Below, in pieces: positions 39,485 through 48,912 of a DNA stretch of 64,000 bases (the first letter of the stretch is position 1; every line of letters starts with the position of its first letter). Both the position numbers and the translations under genes were made by a program. The DNA comes from Gemmatimonadota bacterium. GTDB taxonomy: Bacteria; Gemmatimonadota; Gemmatimonadetes; Palauibacterales; Palauibacteraceae. The DNA lies in NCBI GenBank assembly GCA_029262175.1, contig JAJCZV010000026.1, positions 1 through 64,000 on the forward strand, given 5' to 3'. The notes beneath the pieces are model-generated. The model saw only the letters and a program-made list of their open reading frames with translations. It was not told where the DNA came from and ran no database searches.

Positions 39485-42146
39485 CGCCAAAGCGTTTCCA
39501 CTCGGCGAGTGTGTTGAGTGCGTCGAGCGGCGTAAGGTCATCGACGTCCAGCCGCGCCAGACGACCCAGAATCTCCTCAGCTAGACTCAGGCGCCTCGCA
39601 TCACCTTCGGACATCTCGGCGTCGGCGTCGGGACGGGTACCCTCGACCACCGGCGCGCGCGCGCCAAAAAGCGATAGCTGGTGTCGGTCGCGTTCGGCCA
39701 GGGCGGCGCCGCGTCCCCCGGCACCCCATGGTCCGCTCTCGAGCGCGTGAAGGATGCGTGCGGCTCGACCCACGACGTCCGGTGGCAGACCAGCCAGTCG
39801 CGCCACATGTACGCCGTAAGATCGATCCGACCCACCCGGCTCGAGCCTATAGAGGAACACGATGTCGCGGTCGTTCTCCCGCACCATCACGTTGAAGGCG
39901 CCGGCCCGCTCCAGCGACTCCGCGAGCCCGACCAGCTCATGATAGTGAGTCGCAAACACGGTCCGCGCCCCCATCTCGTGTAGCCGCTCGGTCACGGCCC
40001 AGGCGATCGAGACCCCATCGTAGGTGGACGTGCCCCGACCAATCTCATCCAAAAGGACGAGCGAACGTTCCGTCGCGGAGTTGAGGATGGTCGCGGTTTC
40101 CGTCATCTCGACCATGAACGTGCTCAGTCCGGCAGCGAGGTTGTCGCTGGCTCCCACGCGCGTAAACACCCGGTCACACACGCCGATTCTCGCGCGCGTG
40201 GCCGGGACGAAAGACCCCATGTGTGCCATGAGCGCGATCAAGCCCGTCTGACGCAGCACGGTCGACTTCCCCGCCATGTTGGGTCCGGTCACGATCATGG
40301 TCCGGAGGTCTGTCCCGAGATCCATGTCGTTCGGGACAAACGTCTCTCGCGCCACCGTGCTCTCGACCACCGGGTGACGCCCGCCCTCGACCACGAACTC
40401 GATCTCGTCGGACAGTTCGGGCCGTACGTAGTTCTCCGTCGTGGCGATCTCTGCCAGCGCCGCGAGGACATCCACTCGAGCCACGAGGGTGGCCGTCGCT
40501 TGGATCCGAGACACCTCGACCGCGACGAGCTCGCGAACCGAATGAAAGAGTCGGGTTTCGAGACGGACGATCTCGTCGTCCGCCCCGAGCACTTTCGCTT
40601 CCCAGTCTTTCAATTCAGGGGTCAGGTAGCGCTCGGCGTTGGTCAGCGTCTGCTTCCTCACCCAATCTTCGGGTACGCGATCGAGTTTGGACTTGGTGAC
40701 CTCGAGGTAGTACCCGAAGACCCGGTTGAACCCGATCTTCAGCGTCTCGATCCCCGTGTTTTCGCGTTCGCGAACTTGCATGTTCGCGATCCAGTCCACG
40801 GCGTTCTCCCGGACGGCCCGTAGCTCGTCGAGCTCCTCGGAGTAGCCCGCTCGAATGACGCCGCCATCCTTGAGCGCGTTTGGCGCCTCCGGCTCGATGG
40901 CGCGTTCAAGCAACGCCGCAAGATCGTCGAGCGGGTCGTAGGCGTCGGCGAGTTCCCGCAGCAACGGCGTGGTCAGACCCGCGATGGCCTCGCCCACGGA
41001 GGGCAGCGCCTTGAGCGACAAGCCGAGCCCCAACATTTCGCGGGGCGTGACTCGCCCTGCCGACACGCGGGCAGCCAGCCGTTCGAGGTCACGTACAGGT
41101 CGAAGTTGCCCTCGAACCTCGCGGCGAGCCTCCGAGTTGGCGACGAATTCTCCCACCGCGTCCAGCCGAGCTTCGATGTCCACTCGGTCGAGCAACGGAC
41201 GCAGCACCCGTTGTCGAAGGCGCCGGCCGCCCATGGGCGTGCGCGTCCGGTCCAGCAGCGTTAACAGCGCCGTCCCTTCGCCGGCCCGTAAGGGCTCGAC
41301 CAATTCGAGATTGCGCCGGGTCATCGTGTCCAGGTACATGACCCGGTCACCACGATCGACACGGGGCGGCTGAATGTGGTCGACTCCGCTGGGTCGCACC
41401 TCTTCCAGATACCCGAGAAGGGCGCCGCCCGCGCCGAGAAAACCCCGGTCCACCTTCGCATCCAAACCGAAGCCGGCAGACGAACGAACGTCGAACCGCT
41501 CGCATACTCGCTCTTCGCCCAGGTCAGCGTCGAAGCGCCATTCGGGCCGATAGGTCGAAACCCAAGGGCCTTCGAACCGGGGACCCTCCTCGGGCATCAA
41601 GACTTCGGCAGGCTCGAGCCGGCTGAGCTCATCGGTCAGCGCCGGCCGGTCGGCAATCTCCCGCAGTTCGAACTCTCCCGTGGACAGGTCGACGGCGGCG
41701 ACCCCAAAGGGGCCCGACCCGGCGATCGAGACCACGAAGTTGTTTTTCTTCGCCGCGAGTAGTGAGTCCTCGAAGACGGTTCCAGGCGTAATGACTTCGA
41801 CCACGTCGCGCCGGACGATGCCGACCGCCTCCGACGGATCTTCGAGCTGCTCGCAGATGGCCACGCGACGGCCCGCCTTGAGGAGACGCGAGACGTACTC
41901 GTTGAGCGCCTTCACCGGCACACCCGCGAGCGGGACATCTCGTTTCCCACCGTTGTTGCGAGAGGTCAAGGTCAGCCCGAGAAGGCCGCTTCCCTCCTCA
42001 GCGTCCTCAAAGAACATCTCGTAGAAGTCGCCCACACGAAAAAACAAGAGCGAATCTTGGTGGCGAGATTTGATGTCCAGGTACTGCTGGATCAGAGGGG
42101 TGTGCGGAGGCTGGTCGGAGCCTGTGGCAGCCTTAGCCTTTGTCAT
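39477..42146 (-). CDS. mutS: DNA mismatch repair protein MutS
   Basis: 889 residues. The mismatch-reading Phe-x-Glu is in VGDFYEMFFED (N-terminal domain). The C-terminal ATPase has P-loop TGPNMAGKST, Walker B LVLLDEIGRGTSTYDG and the dimerisation helix-turn-helix near the end. MutS recognises mismatches and small loops and recruits MutL. No mutL lies in the window. The start overlaps the SPOR gene stop as ATGA. Confidence 0.98.
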   Translation of the reverse strand: MTKAKAATGSDQPPHTPLIQQYLDIKSRHQDSLLFFRVGDFYEMFFEDAEEGSGLLGLTLTSRNNGGKRDVPLAGVPVKALNEYVSRLLKAGRRVAICEQLEDPSEAVGIVRRDVVEVITPGTVFEDSLLAAKKNNFVVSIAGSGPFGVAAVDLSTGEFELREIADRPALTDELSRLEPAEVLMPEEGPRFEGPWVSTYRPEWRFDADLGEERVCERFDVRSSAGFGLDAKVDRGFLGAGGALLGYLEEVRPSGVDHIQPPRVDRGDRVMYLDTMTRRNLELVEPLRAGEGTALLTLLDRTRTPMGGRRLRQRVLRPLLDRVDIEARLDAVGEFVANSEARREVRGQLRPVRDLERLAARVSAGRVTPREMLGLGLSLKALPSVGEAIAGLTTPLLRELADAYDPLDDLAALLERAIEPEAPNALKDGGVIRAGYSEELDELRAVRENAVDWIANMQVRERENTGIETLKIGFNRVFGYYLEVTKSKLDRVPEDWVRKQTLTNAERYLTPELKDWEAKVLGADDEIVRLETRLFHSVRELVAVEVSRIQATATLVARVDVLAALAEIATTENYVRPELSDEIEFVVEGGRHPVVESTVARETFVPNDMDLGTDLRTMIVTGPNMAGKSTVLRQTGLIALMAHMGSFVPATRARIGVCDRVFTRVGASDNLAAGLSTFMVEMTETATILNSATERSLVLLDEIGRGTSTYDGVSIAWAVTERLHEMGARTVFATHYHELVGLAESLERAGAFNVMVRENDRDIVFLYRLEPGGSDRSYGVHVARLAGLPPDVVGRAARILHALESGPWGAGGRGAALAERDRHQLSLFGARAPVVEGTRPDADAEMSEGDARRLSLAEEILGRLARLDVDDLTPLDALNTLAEWKRFGDG

Positions 42147-42925
42147 GACTCGGCGGCCACGATCGCGACGCTGAAGCCGCTGGCTCGGAGACGGCGTTCC
42201 AGACTTCGGGCCGCCTCCGCATTGGCAAATCGACCGACACGGACCTTGTGGAGGCCGTCCTCGGAGTGCACTCGAGCGGGGTAACCGAACTCCGAAAGCG
42301 TGGCCTGTTCGACTTCCGCCGAGCTCCGCCTCGAAAAGGCGCCGACCTGAAGAGAGAACCGCAGCCCTCCCGGTGCGCAGGCCCGAGACGCGTCGAGCGC
42401 ACGTTCCACTGCCGGCGCGTCTTGAACGCTCCGGCCCTGTGTGATGGCTTGCGTATAGCTCTCACAAGCGCGTTCGAGATCTCCGCTCTGTTCCCAAGCG
42501 CGCGCGGTCCAGTACCACGAACGAGCGGCCGCTGCACCCGCGGGATAGTCCGCGCGGAGTCGCTCCAGATCCGAGAGGGCCCGCAACGACTCCCCGAGAG
42601 AGATGTCCATCTGGGCGAGACGGAGCCATGCGCGGGCCCCATAGGTCGACCGACCATCCAAGGCGACGCCCGCGAAGGCAGCTCGCGCTGAATCCACATG
42701 GCTCAAGAGGCGCGCCCGCAGGTACCCGGCTCTTCCGCGATCTTCCGCGTTCGCGCCATCCGCGGCCGCGATCCAAGCGTCCAATGCCACGATCACGCCC
42801 TCGACGCGACCCGAATCGATGGCGGCTTCAAGACGGTCCAGATCCGGGCCATCCGCCGACTGTGCCGTGACAGACGGTGCGAAGCCGGCTGCTGAAACCA
42901 GCGCGACAACCACCCATCGGATCAT
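42143..42925 (-). CDS. Secreted SPOR-domain protein with TPR-like repeats
   Basis: 260 residues from ATG 42925, overlapping the holA stop as ATGA. The signal peptide ends at SVTAQ. The middle part (about 40-175) is alpha-helical with TPR-like spacing (ARAWLRLAQMDISLG, YWTARAWEQSGDLERA). The C-terminus (about 185-258) is a SPOR domain: FSLQVGAFSRRSSAE, LHKVRVGRFANAEAA. SPOR domains bind glycan strands stripped of stem peptides at division sites, so this is a periplasmic wall-binding protein. Confidence 0.9.
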   Translation of the reverse strand: MIRWVVVALVSAAGFAPSVTAQSADGPDLDRLEAAIDSGRVEGVIVALDAWIAAADGANAEDRGRAGYLRARLLSHVDSARAAFAGVALDGRSTYGARAWLRLAQMDISLGESLRALSDLERLRADYPAGAAAARSWYWTARAWEQSGDLERACESYTQAITQGRSVQDAPAVERALDASRACAPGGLRFSLQVGAFSRRSSAEVEQATLSEFGYPARVHSEDGLHKVRVGRFANAEAARSLERRLRASGFSVAIVAAES

Positions 42926-43932
42926 GAGGCGCCGCGCCGATCGTGCTCGAGGGCGAGTAGGAGTTCGGCGAGTATGCCGCGATCGGAACCGCCGGACTTG
43001 AGGAGTCGGTCCGTTCGGTGCAGACGCCTCAACGCGGCCTCGACGCCATCCACGTCCCACGATCGGGCTTGTTGTCCGTACCCATTGGCCTTCCAGGAGA
43101 GGTAGCCTCGACCCGTCTGCGCTAGGACTTCACGAACGAGGCTGGCGCCCCCCTCGACCGCGAGTCCGAGGAGAAGATGGTGCTCGACCAACCCCGCCAC
43201 CAAACCCACGCCGCGCTCGGACGTGAGCAGGTCATCGAGCTCGGCAAGCGCTTTGGGATACTCACGGTTGGCGACGAGATCGAGCCAGGCCCAACGATCG
43301 ATCCGCCGCGTCCGCGGAATCAACTCTTGCACCTGCTTCAGCGTCACGTCGGTGTCCCCGAGCATCGCGAGCTTCTCCAGCTCGGCATCGAGTCTCGACA
43401 AGTCCTCCCCCACCGCACCCGCGATCGCCTGGGCGACTTGGGGCGACAGCTCGAGGTCCCAGCGCCGCTTTCCGCGCTCGCGAACCCAACCGGGAATCTC
43501 GGCCGCCCGCGGCGCGCTCCACTCCATCGATCGACACGCCGACTTGAGTTGGCGATAGAACGCAGCACGCGAACCCTTCGGGATGGTGGCGGTCATGATC
43601 AGAACGATGTCGTCGGGCAAGGAGGTCACCGCGGATTGCAGCACCTTGCGTGAGGTCGGCGAGAGACGTTCGACATCGCGCACGCAAATCACGCGACGCT
43701 CTGCCATCATCGGGGGCATGGCGAGGGTCGCCGCGAGCCGTTCGCTCGACACGTCTTCGGAACGGAACTGGTCGAAATTGAAGTCGCGGGTGGCGGGATC
43801 GAGCGCCGCATCGACCAACGATCGGGCCGCATCGTCTCGGAGTCGCGAGGCGTCACCAAAAAGGAACCAACCTCCGGTCGGAGGACCGGCATCGAGGATG
43901 CGTGCCAACTGCGCATCGGCCGACGCCGTCAC
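42922..43932 (-). CDS. holA: DNA polymerase III subunit delta
   Basis: 336 residues. HolA is the wrench that opens the beta clamp within the clamp loader. The fold-level pattern is typical: GWFLFGDASRLRDDAARSL at the N-terminus, RRVICVRDVERL, LIMTATIPKGSRA, LDAELEKLAMLGD, and a helical C-terminal collar domain. Low overall conservation is normal for this family. It is 40 bases downstream of the anti-sigma gene and coupled to the SPOR gene. Confidence 0.9.
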   Translation of the reverse strand: MTASADAQLARILDAGPPTGGWFLFGDASRLRDDAARSLVDAALDPATRDFNFDQFRSEDVSSERLAATLAMPPMMAERRVICVRDVERLSPTSRKVLQSAVTSLPDDIVLIMTATIPKGSRAAFYRQLKSACRSMEWSAPRAAEIPGWVRERGKRRWDLELSPQVAQAIAGAVGEDLSRLDAELEKLAMLGDTDVTLKQVQELIPRTRRIDRWAWLDLVANREYPKALAELDDLLTSERGVGLVAGLVEHHLLLGLAVEGGASLVREVLAQTGRGYLSWKANGYGQQARSWDVDGVEAALRRLHRTDRLLKSGGSDRGILAELLLALEHDRRGAS

Positions 43933-43972
43933 TGTGCCCTCCTGCTAGACTCTGGGTCCAGCAGTCCCGCGG

Positions 43973-44542
43973 TCAGCGGCCTTCGTCCAACTGTCCAGAC
44001 CGACGGGTCTCGAGCGGGCGCGTCGCATCTCCGCGAACGGCGATGTAGTTGCTGGTAAAAAGCCCTGCCGGCTCGTCGAGCGTCGCGCTCAGAGGTAAGA
44101 GGAACGGGGACGCCACATACGGGCCAGGTTCGAACAAGCTCGGGCCGCGATCGGCGATCAGCATCGCCGGTGCTTCGACGGCTACCGCCGGCAACTCGAC
44201 TTCGATCGAGGTCCGCGCGGCAAACGGCATCCACGTCACGGCCAGCAACCCGACCGACGCGACCGCAACCAGCGCCGCGCTTCCGAGGTGCTGCCTCGCC
44301 GACAGCTTCCCCGAGTCGTCCACGTGATAGAGTCGGTGCTGTAGTCGCGGCATGAAGTCTGGCGACGTTGCCGCGTCCGACAGCCCACGACAAAGAGCCA
44401 GCCCTCGACTGAGCACCCTCTCGTAGCGTTGGCACGAATCGCAGTCTTCCAGATGCTCATCGAAACGAGCGCGCTCCTCGATCGAGAGTAGCCCGTCGCG
44501 ATAGTCCGTGAACCTGTCGATGAAGTCGTTGCAAACCATCAT
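43973..44542 (-). CDS. Zinc-finger (ZAS-type) anti-sigma factor
   Basis: About 189 residues. The N-terminus has the zinc-binding anti-sigma pattern C4, H30-x3-C34-x2-C37 (DEHLEDCDSC). One membrane helix (about 85-105) separates it from a periplasmic tail rich in small and proline residues. Such proteins hold an ECF sigma factor inactive until an envelope signal. The cognate sigma gene lies just upstream (44832-45488). The paired ATGs at 44542 and 44539 are the likely start, with GGAGGAG about 13-16 bases upstream; a TTG at 44596 is an alternative. Confidence 0.85.
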   Translation of the reverse strand: MMVCNDFIDRFTDYRDGLLSIEERARFDEHLEDCDSCQRYERVLSRGLALCRGLSDAATSPDFMPRLQHRLYHVDDSGKLSARQHLGSAALVAVASVGLLAVTWMPFAARTSIEVELPAVAVEAPAMLIADRGPSLFEPGPYVASPFLLPLSATLDEPAGLFTSNYIAVRGDATRPLETRRSGQLDEGR

Positions 44543-44673
44543 TACAGCGTCCGTCGTCTCCTCCCGTTCTCCCGAGGGAGATCCTCGGAAGCCCAAAACC
44601 GAACCGTCCCTGCAACCCGCGTTCCTGCAAGGACTCGGAACCCACCGCTCAGCGCTCCGTTATCGGTCGCCTG

Positions 44674-44702
44674 AGTATACTCGGACCGGGAAGTAGGGTT
44701 CC
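44674..44702 (-). promoter_or_regulatory. Candidate promoter for the anti-sigma/holA/mutS run
   Basis: On the minus strand GGAACC (44697-44702) is followed after 17 bases by TATACT (44674-44679). The -10 box is one mismatch from the sigma70 consensus; the GGAAC element is the usual -35 of ECF sigma factors. It sits between the sigma gene terminator and the anti-sigma start, where a new promoter is needed. Confidence 0.4.
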
Positions 44703-44727
44703 GCATCCTGGGGCTTTCTGCAAGGGC

Positions 44728-44760
44728 AAAAAAAGGGGAGGCGGTGTGGCCGCCTCCCCT
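44728..44760 (-). terminator. Rho-independent terminator after the ECF sigma factor
   Basis: An 11-bp stem (44734-44744 with 44750-44760) with a 5-base loop, followed on the minus strand by a run of seven T. It lies about 70 bases past the sigma stop and before the anti-sigma gene. Confidence 0.9.
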
Positions 44761-44831
44761 CTACAACTAAGAATGTGCTCGCGCGGTGCCGCCTGCCCAC
44801 GCTGGGGCCGCGGAGGCGCGTCGCGACGAAC

Positions 44832-45488
44832 CTACTCGAGCATTGGCGCGACGATCTGCGCGAACCGATTTCTTGCCCGATTCAGTCGTGATTTCACGGT
44901 CCCGAGCGTGACGCCCGTGATCTCGGAAATCTCCTCGTACGTCTTGCCCTCCAGCTCGCGCAACACGAACACGACGCGGTGGTGCTCCGGTAGCTCGGCG
45001 ACCGCCGCTTCGACCTTTTCGCGGAGGTGCCGTTTCCGAAACAGATCGTCCGGCGAGTAGGTCATATCCTCGAACTCGAGCGGCCGGTGATCGGCTTCCC
45101 AGTTCTTCTTGATCGCCTGAAAGAGGACCAGCGGATTCCTGGATCGGTTTCGCAACTCGTTCTTGGCGAGGTTGCTTGCGATCGTGTAGATCCACGTCGA
45201 GAACTTTTTCGTCGGGTCGAACCGGTGAAGGTGCCGGTACACGCGCACGAACGTTTCCTGTACCAGGTCCTCGGCTCGGTCTCTATCCCCGATGGTTCGG
45301 TAGATAAAATTGAGCAGTCGATCCTGGTACCGCCCCACAAGCTCCTGGAACGCGAACCGGTGACCCGCGAGGTACTGGGCGACGAGCTCAGAGTCGTCAA
45401 ACCCACGTAGCTCTTGACGATCGAAGCGTTTCGCCCCGACGGTCGCGACATCGGTCTCGGTCACGAGAAGGTTCGGTGTCGTGTCCAT
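44832..45488 (-). CDS. ECF-type RNA polymerase sigma factor
   Basis: 218 residues. Region 2 (about 26-95) has FAFQELVGRYQDRLLNF, DRAEDLVQETFVRVYR and FSTWIYTIASNLAKNELR. Region 4 (about 155-210) has LPEHHRVVFVLRELEGKTYEEIS and GTVKSRLNRAR. It has RpoE-like organisation without regions 1 or 3. A 25-residue non-conserved N-tail precedes region 2. The start follows an AAGGAG site. The downstream anti-sigma gene indicates control by sequestration; the terminator between them separates their transcripts at least in part. Confidence 0.96.
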   Translation of the reverse strand: MDTTPNLLVTETDVATVGAKRFDRQELRGFDDSELVAQYLAGHRFAFQELVGRYQDRLLNFIYRTIGDRDRAEDLVQETFVRVYRHLHRFDPTKKFSTWIYTIASNLAKNELRNRSRNPLVLFQAIKKNWEADHRPLEFEDMTYSPDDLFRKRHLREKVEAAVAELPEHHRVVFVLRELEGKTYEEISEITGVTLGTVKSRLNRARNRFAQIVAPMLE

Positions 45489-45611
45489 TGCCAGCTCCTT
45501 ATTGCGAGGGCGGGACCGACATGGCCCCTACCGCATCACCCTGTAAGACGTATGAATGACCCGGATCGTCACACCCTGCGTCTACGACGCCCGCGTCCCG
45601 CCACACCACCG

Positions 45612-46175
45612 CTACTGCGACTGCCCATTCCACCACCGATCGGCCAGCAAGATGCCGCAGATCGTCTTCCCATCGACGATCTCACCTTGCTCGATCATCG
45701 TCCGGACCCGAGCGAGCGGTAGTTCATGAAGTTCGATGAACTCGTTCGCCTCGTGGCGCGTCGGCCCCTTTTCGAGTTCGAGCGCCACGTACAAATGGAT
45801 CACTTCATCCGTAAATCCAGGCGTCGTATAGATCTTCGACAGTGCCTCGATCCGCCCCGCTCGAAGCCCGGTTTCTTCTTCGAGCTCCCGCCGCGCACAG
45901 ACCTCTGGGGCCTCTCCTGGATCCAGCTTGCCGGCAGGGATCTCCCATATGAAGCGCCCTGCCGCATATCGGTATTGATGCACGAGCGTGACAATGGGTT
46001 GGCTGGTGCCCTCGCGCGTATCAAGAGGCACCACCGCTGCGGCCCCCGGGTGGCGAATGATCTCGAGCTCGCCAACAGACCCATCCGGGAACCTGACGCG
46101 GTCCAGATCGACGTCGATTACGCGGCCGTGGTAGACTCGCTCGCCGCTGAGTCGATCTTCAGATCCGCCCGTCAT
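45612..46175 (-). CDS. Nudix hydrolase, ADP-ribose pyrophosphatase type
   Basis: 187 residues. A perfect Nudix box spans residues 82-104 (G82, E88, R96-E97, E100-E101, G103). Upstream strands RHPGAAAVVPLD and LVHQYRYAAGRFIWEIPAG match ADP-ribose/nucleoside-diphosphate-sugar pyrophosphatases (NudF type). It hydrolyses ADP-ribose to AMP and ribose 5-phosphate in the studied relatives. It lies 45 bases after the M16 pair. Confidence 0.93.
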   Translation of the reverse strand: MTGGSEDRLSGERVYHGRVIDVDLDRVRFPDGSVGELEIIRHPGAAAVVPLDTREGTSQPIVTLVHQYRYAAGRFIWEIPAGKLDPGEAPEVCARRELEEETGLRAGRIEALSKIYTTPGFTDEVIHLYVALELEKGPTRHEANEFIELHELPLARVRTMIEQGEIVDGKTICGILLADRWWNGQSQ

Positions 46176-46220
46176 CCCTCTCCCCCCAACTCTGTGATGA
46201 TACCGAAAATCCCCCGAAAA

Positions 46221-47567
46221 TCAAGTCGCCGAGCGTACGTCCAGCGCCCCGAATCGCTCGAGCCCTTTGCCCACGGCGTCCGCGTCTGTGACCGTCAGCA
46301 GCGTCAGGCGCTCGGGGGCAAGATATCGACGACAAACCTCCCGAATCTCGTCGGGCGTCACTGCCTCGATGCGGTCTCGATAAACCTCCCAATAGTCGCT
46401 CGGAAGATCGTTGATCCGCTGTCGGGCGACTTTGGCGGTAATCTGCGCGGCCCCTTCAAACTGAAGCGGCAGCGACAACGTGAGCGCATGCTGTGCGAGG
46501 TCGAGCTCCTCCGAGGAGACGAGCTCGGTGCGCATCGTTTCGATCTCCTTCAAGATCTCCCCGAACGCATCCGCGGTCACGCCCGTCTCCACCGCGGTGC
46601 GGGCGACGAACGGACCGGGCCCTCGTCGAAAGCCGAACGACGTGCGCGCTCCGTAGGTCCACCCTTTGTCCTCGCGCAGATTCATGTTGATGCGCGAATT
46701 GAACAAGCCGCCGAGGATCGCGTTTGCCACGACGATCGCGTGGTGGTCCGGAGTGCCGTAGGGCACCCCGACCGTGGCCACCCGCACCTCCGCCTGCGGA
46801 CTTCCCGGCCGATCGATCAAGACGACTTCGCCGCCCTTGGGCGCAGGAGCCTCGGGCGGCGCGGCTCGATCGCCACCGCCGGTCCAGGCCGCCAGGTGTC
46901 CCTCCACCGTGTCGTGGAACCGCGCCTCGTCGGCGTCACCGCAAACAATCAGGAGTGCCCCCGCTCCTCCGTAACGGCTCGTGTGAAACTCCGCGACGTC
47001 CGCGCGGGTGATGACCGGGATGGTCTCGCGTGTGCCCGCGATCGGCCGCCCGTACAGAGCCTCACCGTACAACTCCGCGATCAGTGCATGGTCGGCAACG
47101 GTGGCGGGGTCATCGCGCTGACGCTCGATTTCATCGAGTCGTTCGTCCCGGATCCGCACGAAGTCGGCCTCGGGAAACGAGGGATGTGAGATGGTCGCGG
47201 TGAGAAACTCCAACGCCTCCTCGAGGACGTCCGACAGGAAATGCATCGAGATGGTGCAGGTCCCGTATCCGGCTGATGCATCATAGGACGCGCCGAGCCG
47301 GTCGAGCCACCGCGCCATCGAAAGCGCGTCCCGATCCCCCGTGCCCTCCGTCAACAGACGAGCGGTGAGTTCTGCGAGGCCCCGCTTGGCGGGCGACTCG
47401 TGGCAGGCGCCCGCTTCGAGAACCAGACGCAACGACACCTCCGGGATGCTTTCTCGATGAGCGATCTCGACTTCGAGGCCGCACCCGAGCTTTGCGGACG
47501 CAAACGTCGGCAGACGGAGCGGCCGCGGGTCCCCGGGGGCCGGGCGCTGCGAGCGATCCACCGTCAT
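46221..47567 (-). CDS. M16-family peptidase-like protein, non-catalytic subunit
   Basis: 448 residues with the two-half M16 fold (PF00675/PF05193 type). The position of the zinc motif HxxEH is replaced by GLAELT, so zinc binding is lost. The C-terminal half keeps the substrate-arm residues typical of the inactive partner (NLREDKGWTYGARTSFGF). In mitochondrial-processing-peptidase-like pairs the inactive subunit binds substrate. The start overlaps the catalytic gene's stop as ATGA, giving near-equal expression. Confidence 0.93.
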   Translation of the reverse strand: MTVDRSQRPAPGDPRPLRLPTFASAKLGCGLEVEIAHRESIPEVSLRLVLEAGACHESPAKRGLAELTARLLTEGTGDRDALSMARWLDRLGASYDASAGYGTCTISMHFLSDVLEEALEFLTATISHPSFPEADFVRIRDERLDEIERQRDDPATVADHALIAELYGEALYGRPIAGTRETIPVITRADVAEFHTSRYGGAGALLIVCGDADEARFHDTVEGHLAAWTGGGDRAAPPEAPAPKGGEVVLIDRPGSPQAEVRVATVGVPYGTPDHHAIVVANAILGGLFNSRINMNLREDKGWTYGARTSFGFRRGPGPFVARTAVETGVTADAFGEILKEIETMRTELVSSEELDLAQHALTLSLPLQFEGAAQITAKVARQRINDLPSDYWEVYRDRIEAVTPDEIREVCRRYLAPERLTLLTVTDADAVGKGLERFGALDVRSAT

Positions 47568-48850
47568 GACCCACCTACTTCTTCTGGAACCACGTGAAGC
47601 GCGGTCAAACGGTCGTCGCTCAGTACGTCGCGCGCCACCGTTTCGATGGCGCCGCGGTCGACGGCCCCATAGGCGCTAAAAGACTCGTTCACGTAGCTGG
47701 GTTGGCCGCGGAGCACCGCCGCGTGGGCGAAGGCGTCCGAGCGATCCCCGAAACCCGCGAGCTGCTGCACGAGACCGCGACGCGCTCTGTTCTGGGCGCC
47801 GTCGAGTTCCTCTTCCGAGACTCCCGCTTCGCAGACCGTCCGGAGGACACGCCTCATCTCGTCTTCCAACCTTTGGACCTCCACACCGGGTCGCGCCGTG
47901 GCGATGGCAAAACACATCCCTACGCTCTCCGTCGGCCAGGTGAAGGCGGACACCTCCGCGGCAATCTGCTGCTCGTAGACCAGCGCCTGCCGCAGCCGCG
48001 AACTGTTTCCGTCCGCAAGCAAGTACGTCAGGGTGTCGGCCACCTCGAACTCCGGATCGTTGTACGAAGGCGAGTGATACATCAGGTACACACGCGGCAC
48101 CTGAACTTTGTCCGAGATCACCTCCCGTCGCTCTCCGCGACCGAGCGGGGACGGGACGATCGGTCTCGCCGGGGTGGGACGCGAAGGAATCTCACCGAAC
48201 CAGTGTTCGACCTTTTCGAGCGCGCTCTCGGGTTCCACATCTCCCACGATCACGAGCGTCGCGTTGTTCGGACCGTAGTTGAGATCGAAGAACTCGTGCA
48301 CGTCTTCTAGCGACGCGGCGTCGATGTCTTCCATGTATCCGATGGTCGGGTGACGATAGGGGTGACCCTCGTCGTACGCGTGGCGCAAGACGGTTTCAAA
48401 GGCGAGACCGTACGGTCGGTTCTCGTAGGACTGTAGACGCTCGTTCTTTACGACATCGCGCTGATTGTCGAGCTTCTCCTGCGTGATACCGGGCTTGAAG
48501 AATCCCATACGATCCGACTCGAGCCAGAGCCCGAGTTCCAGTTCGTTCGCCGGCAACGTCTCGAAGTAGTTGGTGCGATCGAACCACGTCGTCCCGTTGA
48601 GCGTGCCACCCGCATCCTGGATGTATTTGAAGTGCCCCTCGCGCGGCACATGCTCGGACCCCTGGAACAGAAGGTGCTCGAAGAGGTGCGCGAACCCGGT
48701 GCGGCCCTTTCGCTCGTTCTTCGACCCCACGTGATACATGACGTGCACCGCGACGAGCGGCGCCGAATGATCCGGTTGGATGATGACGCGAAGGCCGTTA
48801 TCGAGACGATGCTCTTCAAAGTCGAAATTTACGGTCGAAGATCCTGGCAA
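47564..48850 (-). CDS. M16-family zinc peptidase, catalytic subunit
   Basis: About 428 residues. The inverted zinc motif HLFEH (H55, E58, H59) is followed about 75 residues later by the third ligand glutamate in the ENRPYGLAFE region. The second half has LRQALVYEQQIAAEV. No signal peptide is seen, in contrast to many gram-negative periplasmic M16 proteins. A TTG at 48850, five bases after a GGAAGG site, is preferred; the frame is open to 48898. The RNase P RNA gene lies 62 bases upstream. Confidence 0.94.
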   Translation of the reverse strand: MPGSSTVNFDFEEHRLDNGLRVIIQPDHSAPLVAVHVMYHVGSKNERKGRTGFAHLFEHLLFQGSEHVPREGHFKYIQDAGGTLNGTTWFDRTNYFETLPANELELGLWLESDRMGFFKPGITQEKLDNQRDVVKNERLQSYENRPYGLAFETVLRHAYDEGHPYRHPTIGYMEDIDAASLEDVHEFFDLNYGPNNATLVIVGDVEPESALEKVEHWFGEIPSRPTPARPIVPSPLGRGERREVISDKVQVPRVYLMYHSPSYNDPEFEVADTLTYLLADGNSSRLRQALVYEQQIAAEVSAFTWPTESVGMCFAIATARPGVEVQRLEDEMRRVLRTVCEAGVSEEELDGAQNRARRGLVQQLAGFGDRSDAFAHAAVLRGQPSYVNESFSAYGAVDRGAIETVARDVLSDDRLTALHVVPEEVGGS

Positions 48851-48878
48851 GGACGCCTTCCTTTTTGCGTGCCTACAA

Positions 48879-48896
48879 GCCCGCGCGAACGCGGGC
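48879..48896 (-). other. Hairpin just past the RNase P RNA
   Basis: A perfect 7-bp GC-rich stem (48879-48885 with 48890-48896). On the minus strand its loop is TTCG, a very stable tetraloop. No T run follows, so it may stop 3' processing or pause polymerase rather than terminate intrinsically. Confidence 0.55.
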
Positions 48897-48912
48897 AACC
48901 TGCGAAAGAAAT

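Noticed and set aside
45726..47189. 487-codon plus-strand frame opposite the Nudix and M16 genes
   Set aside because: Spans two real minus-strand genes with intact motifs; shadow frame.
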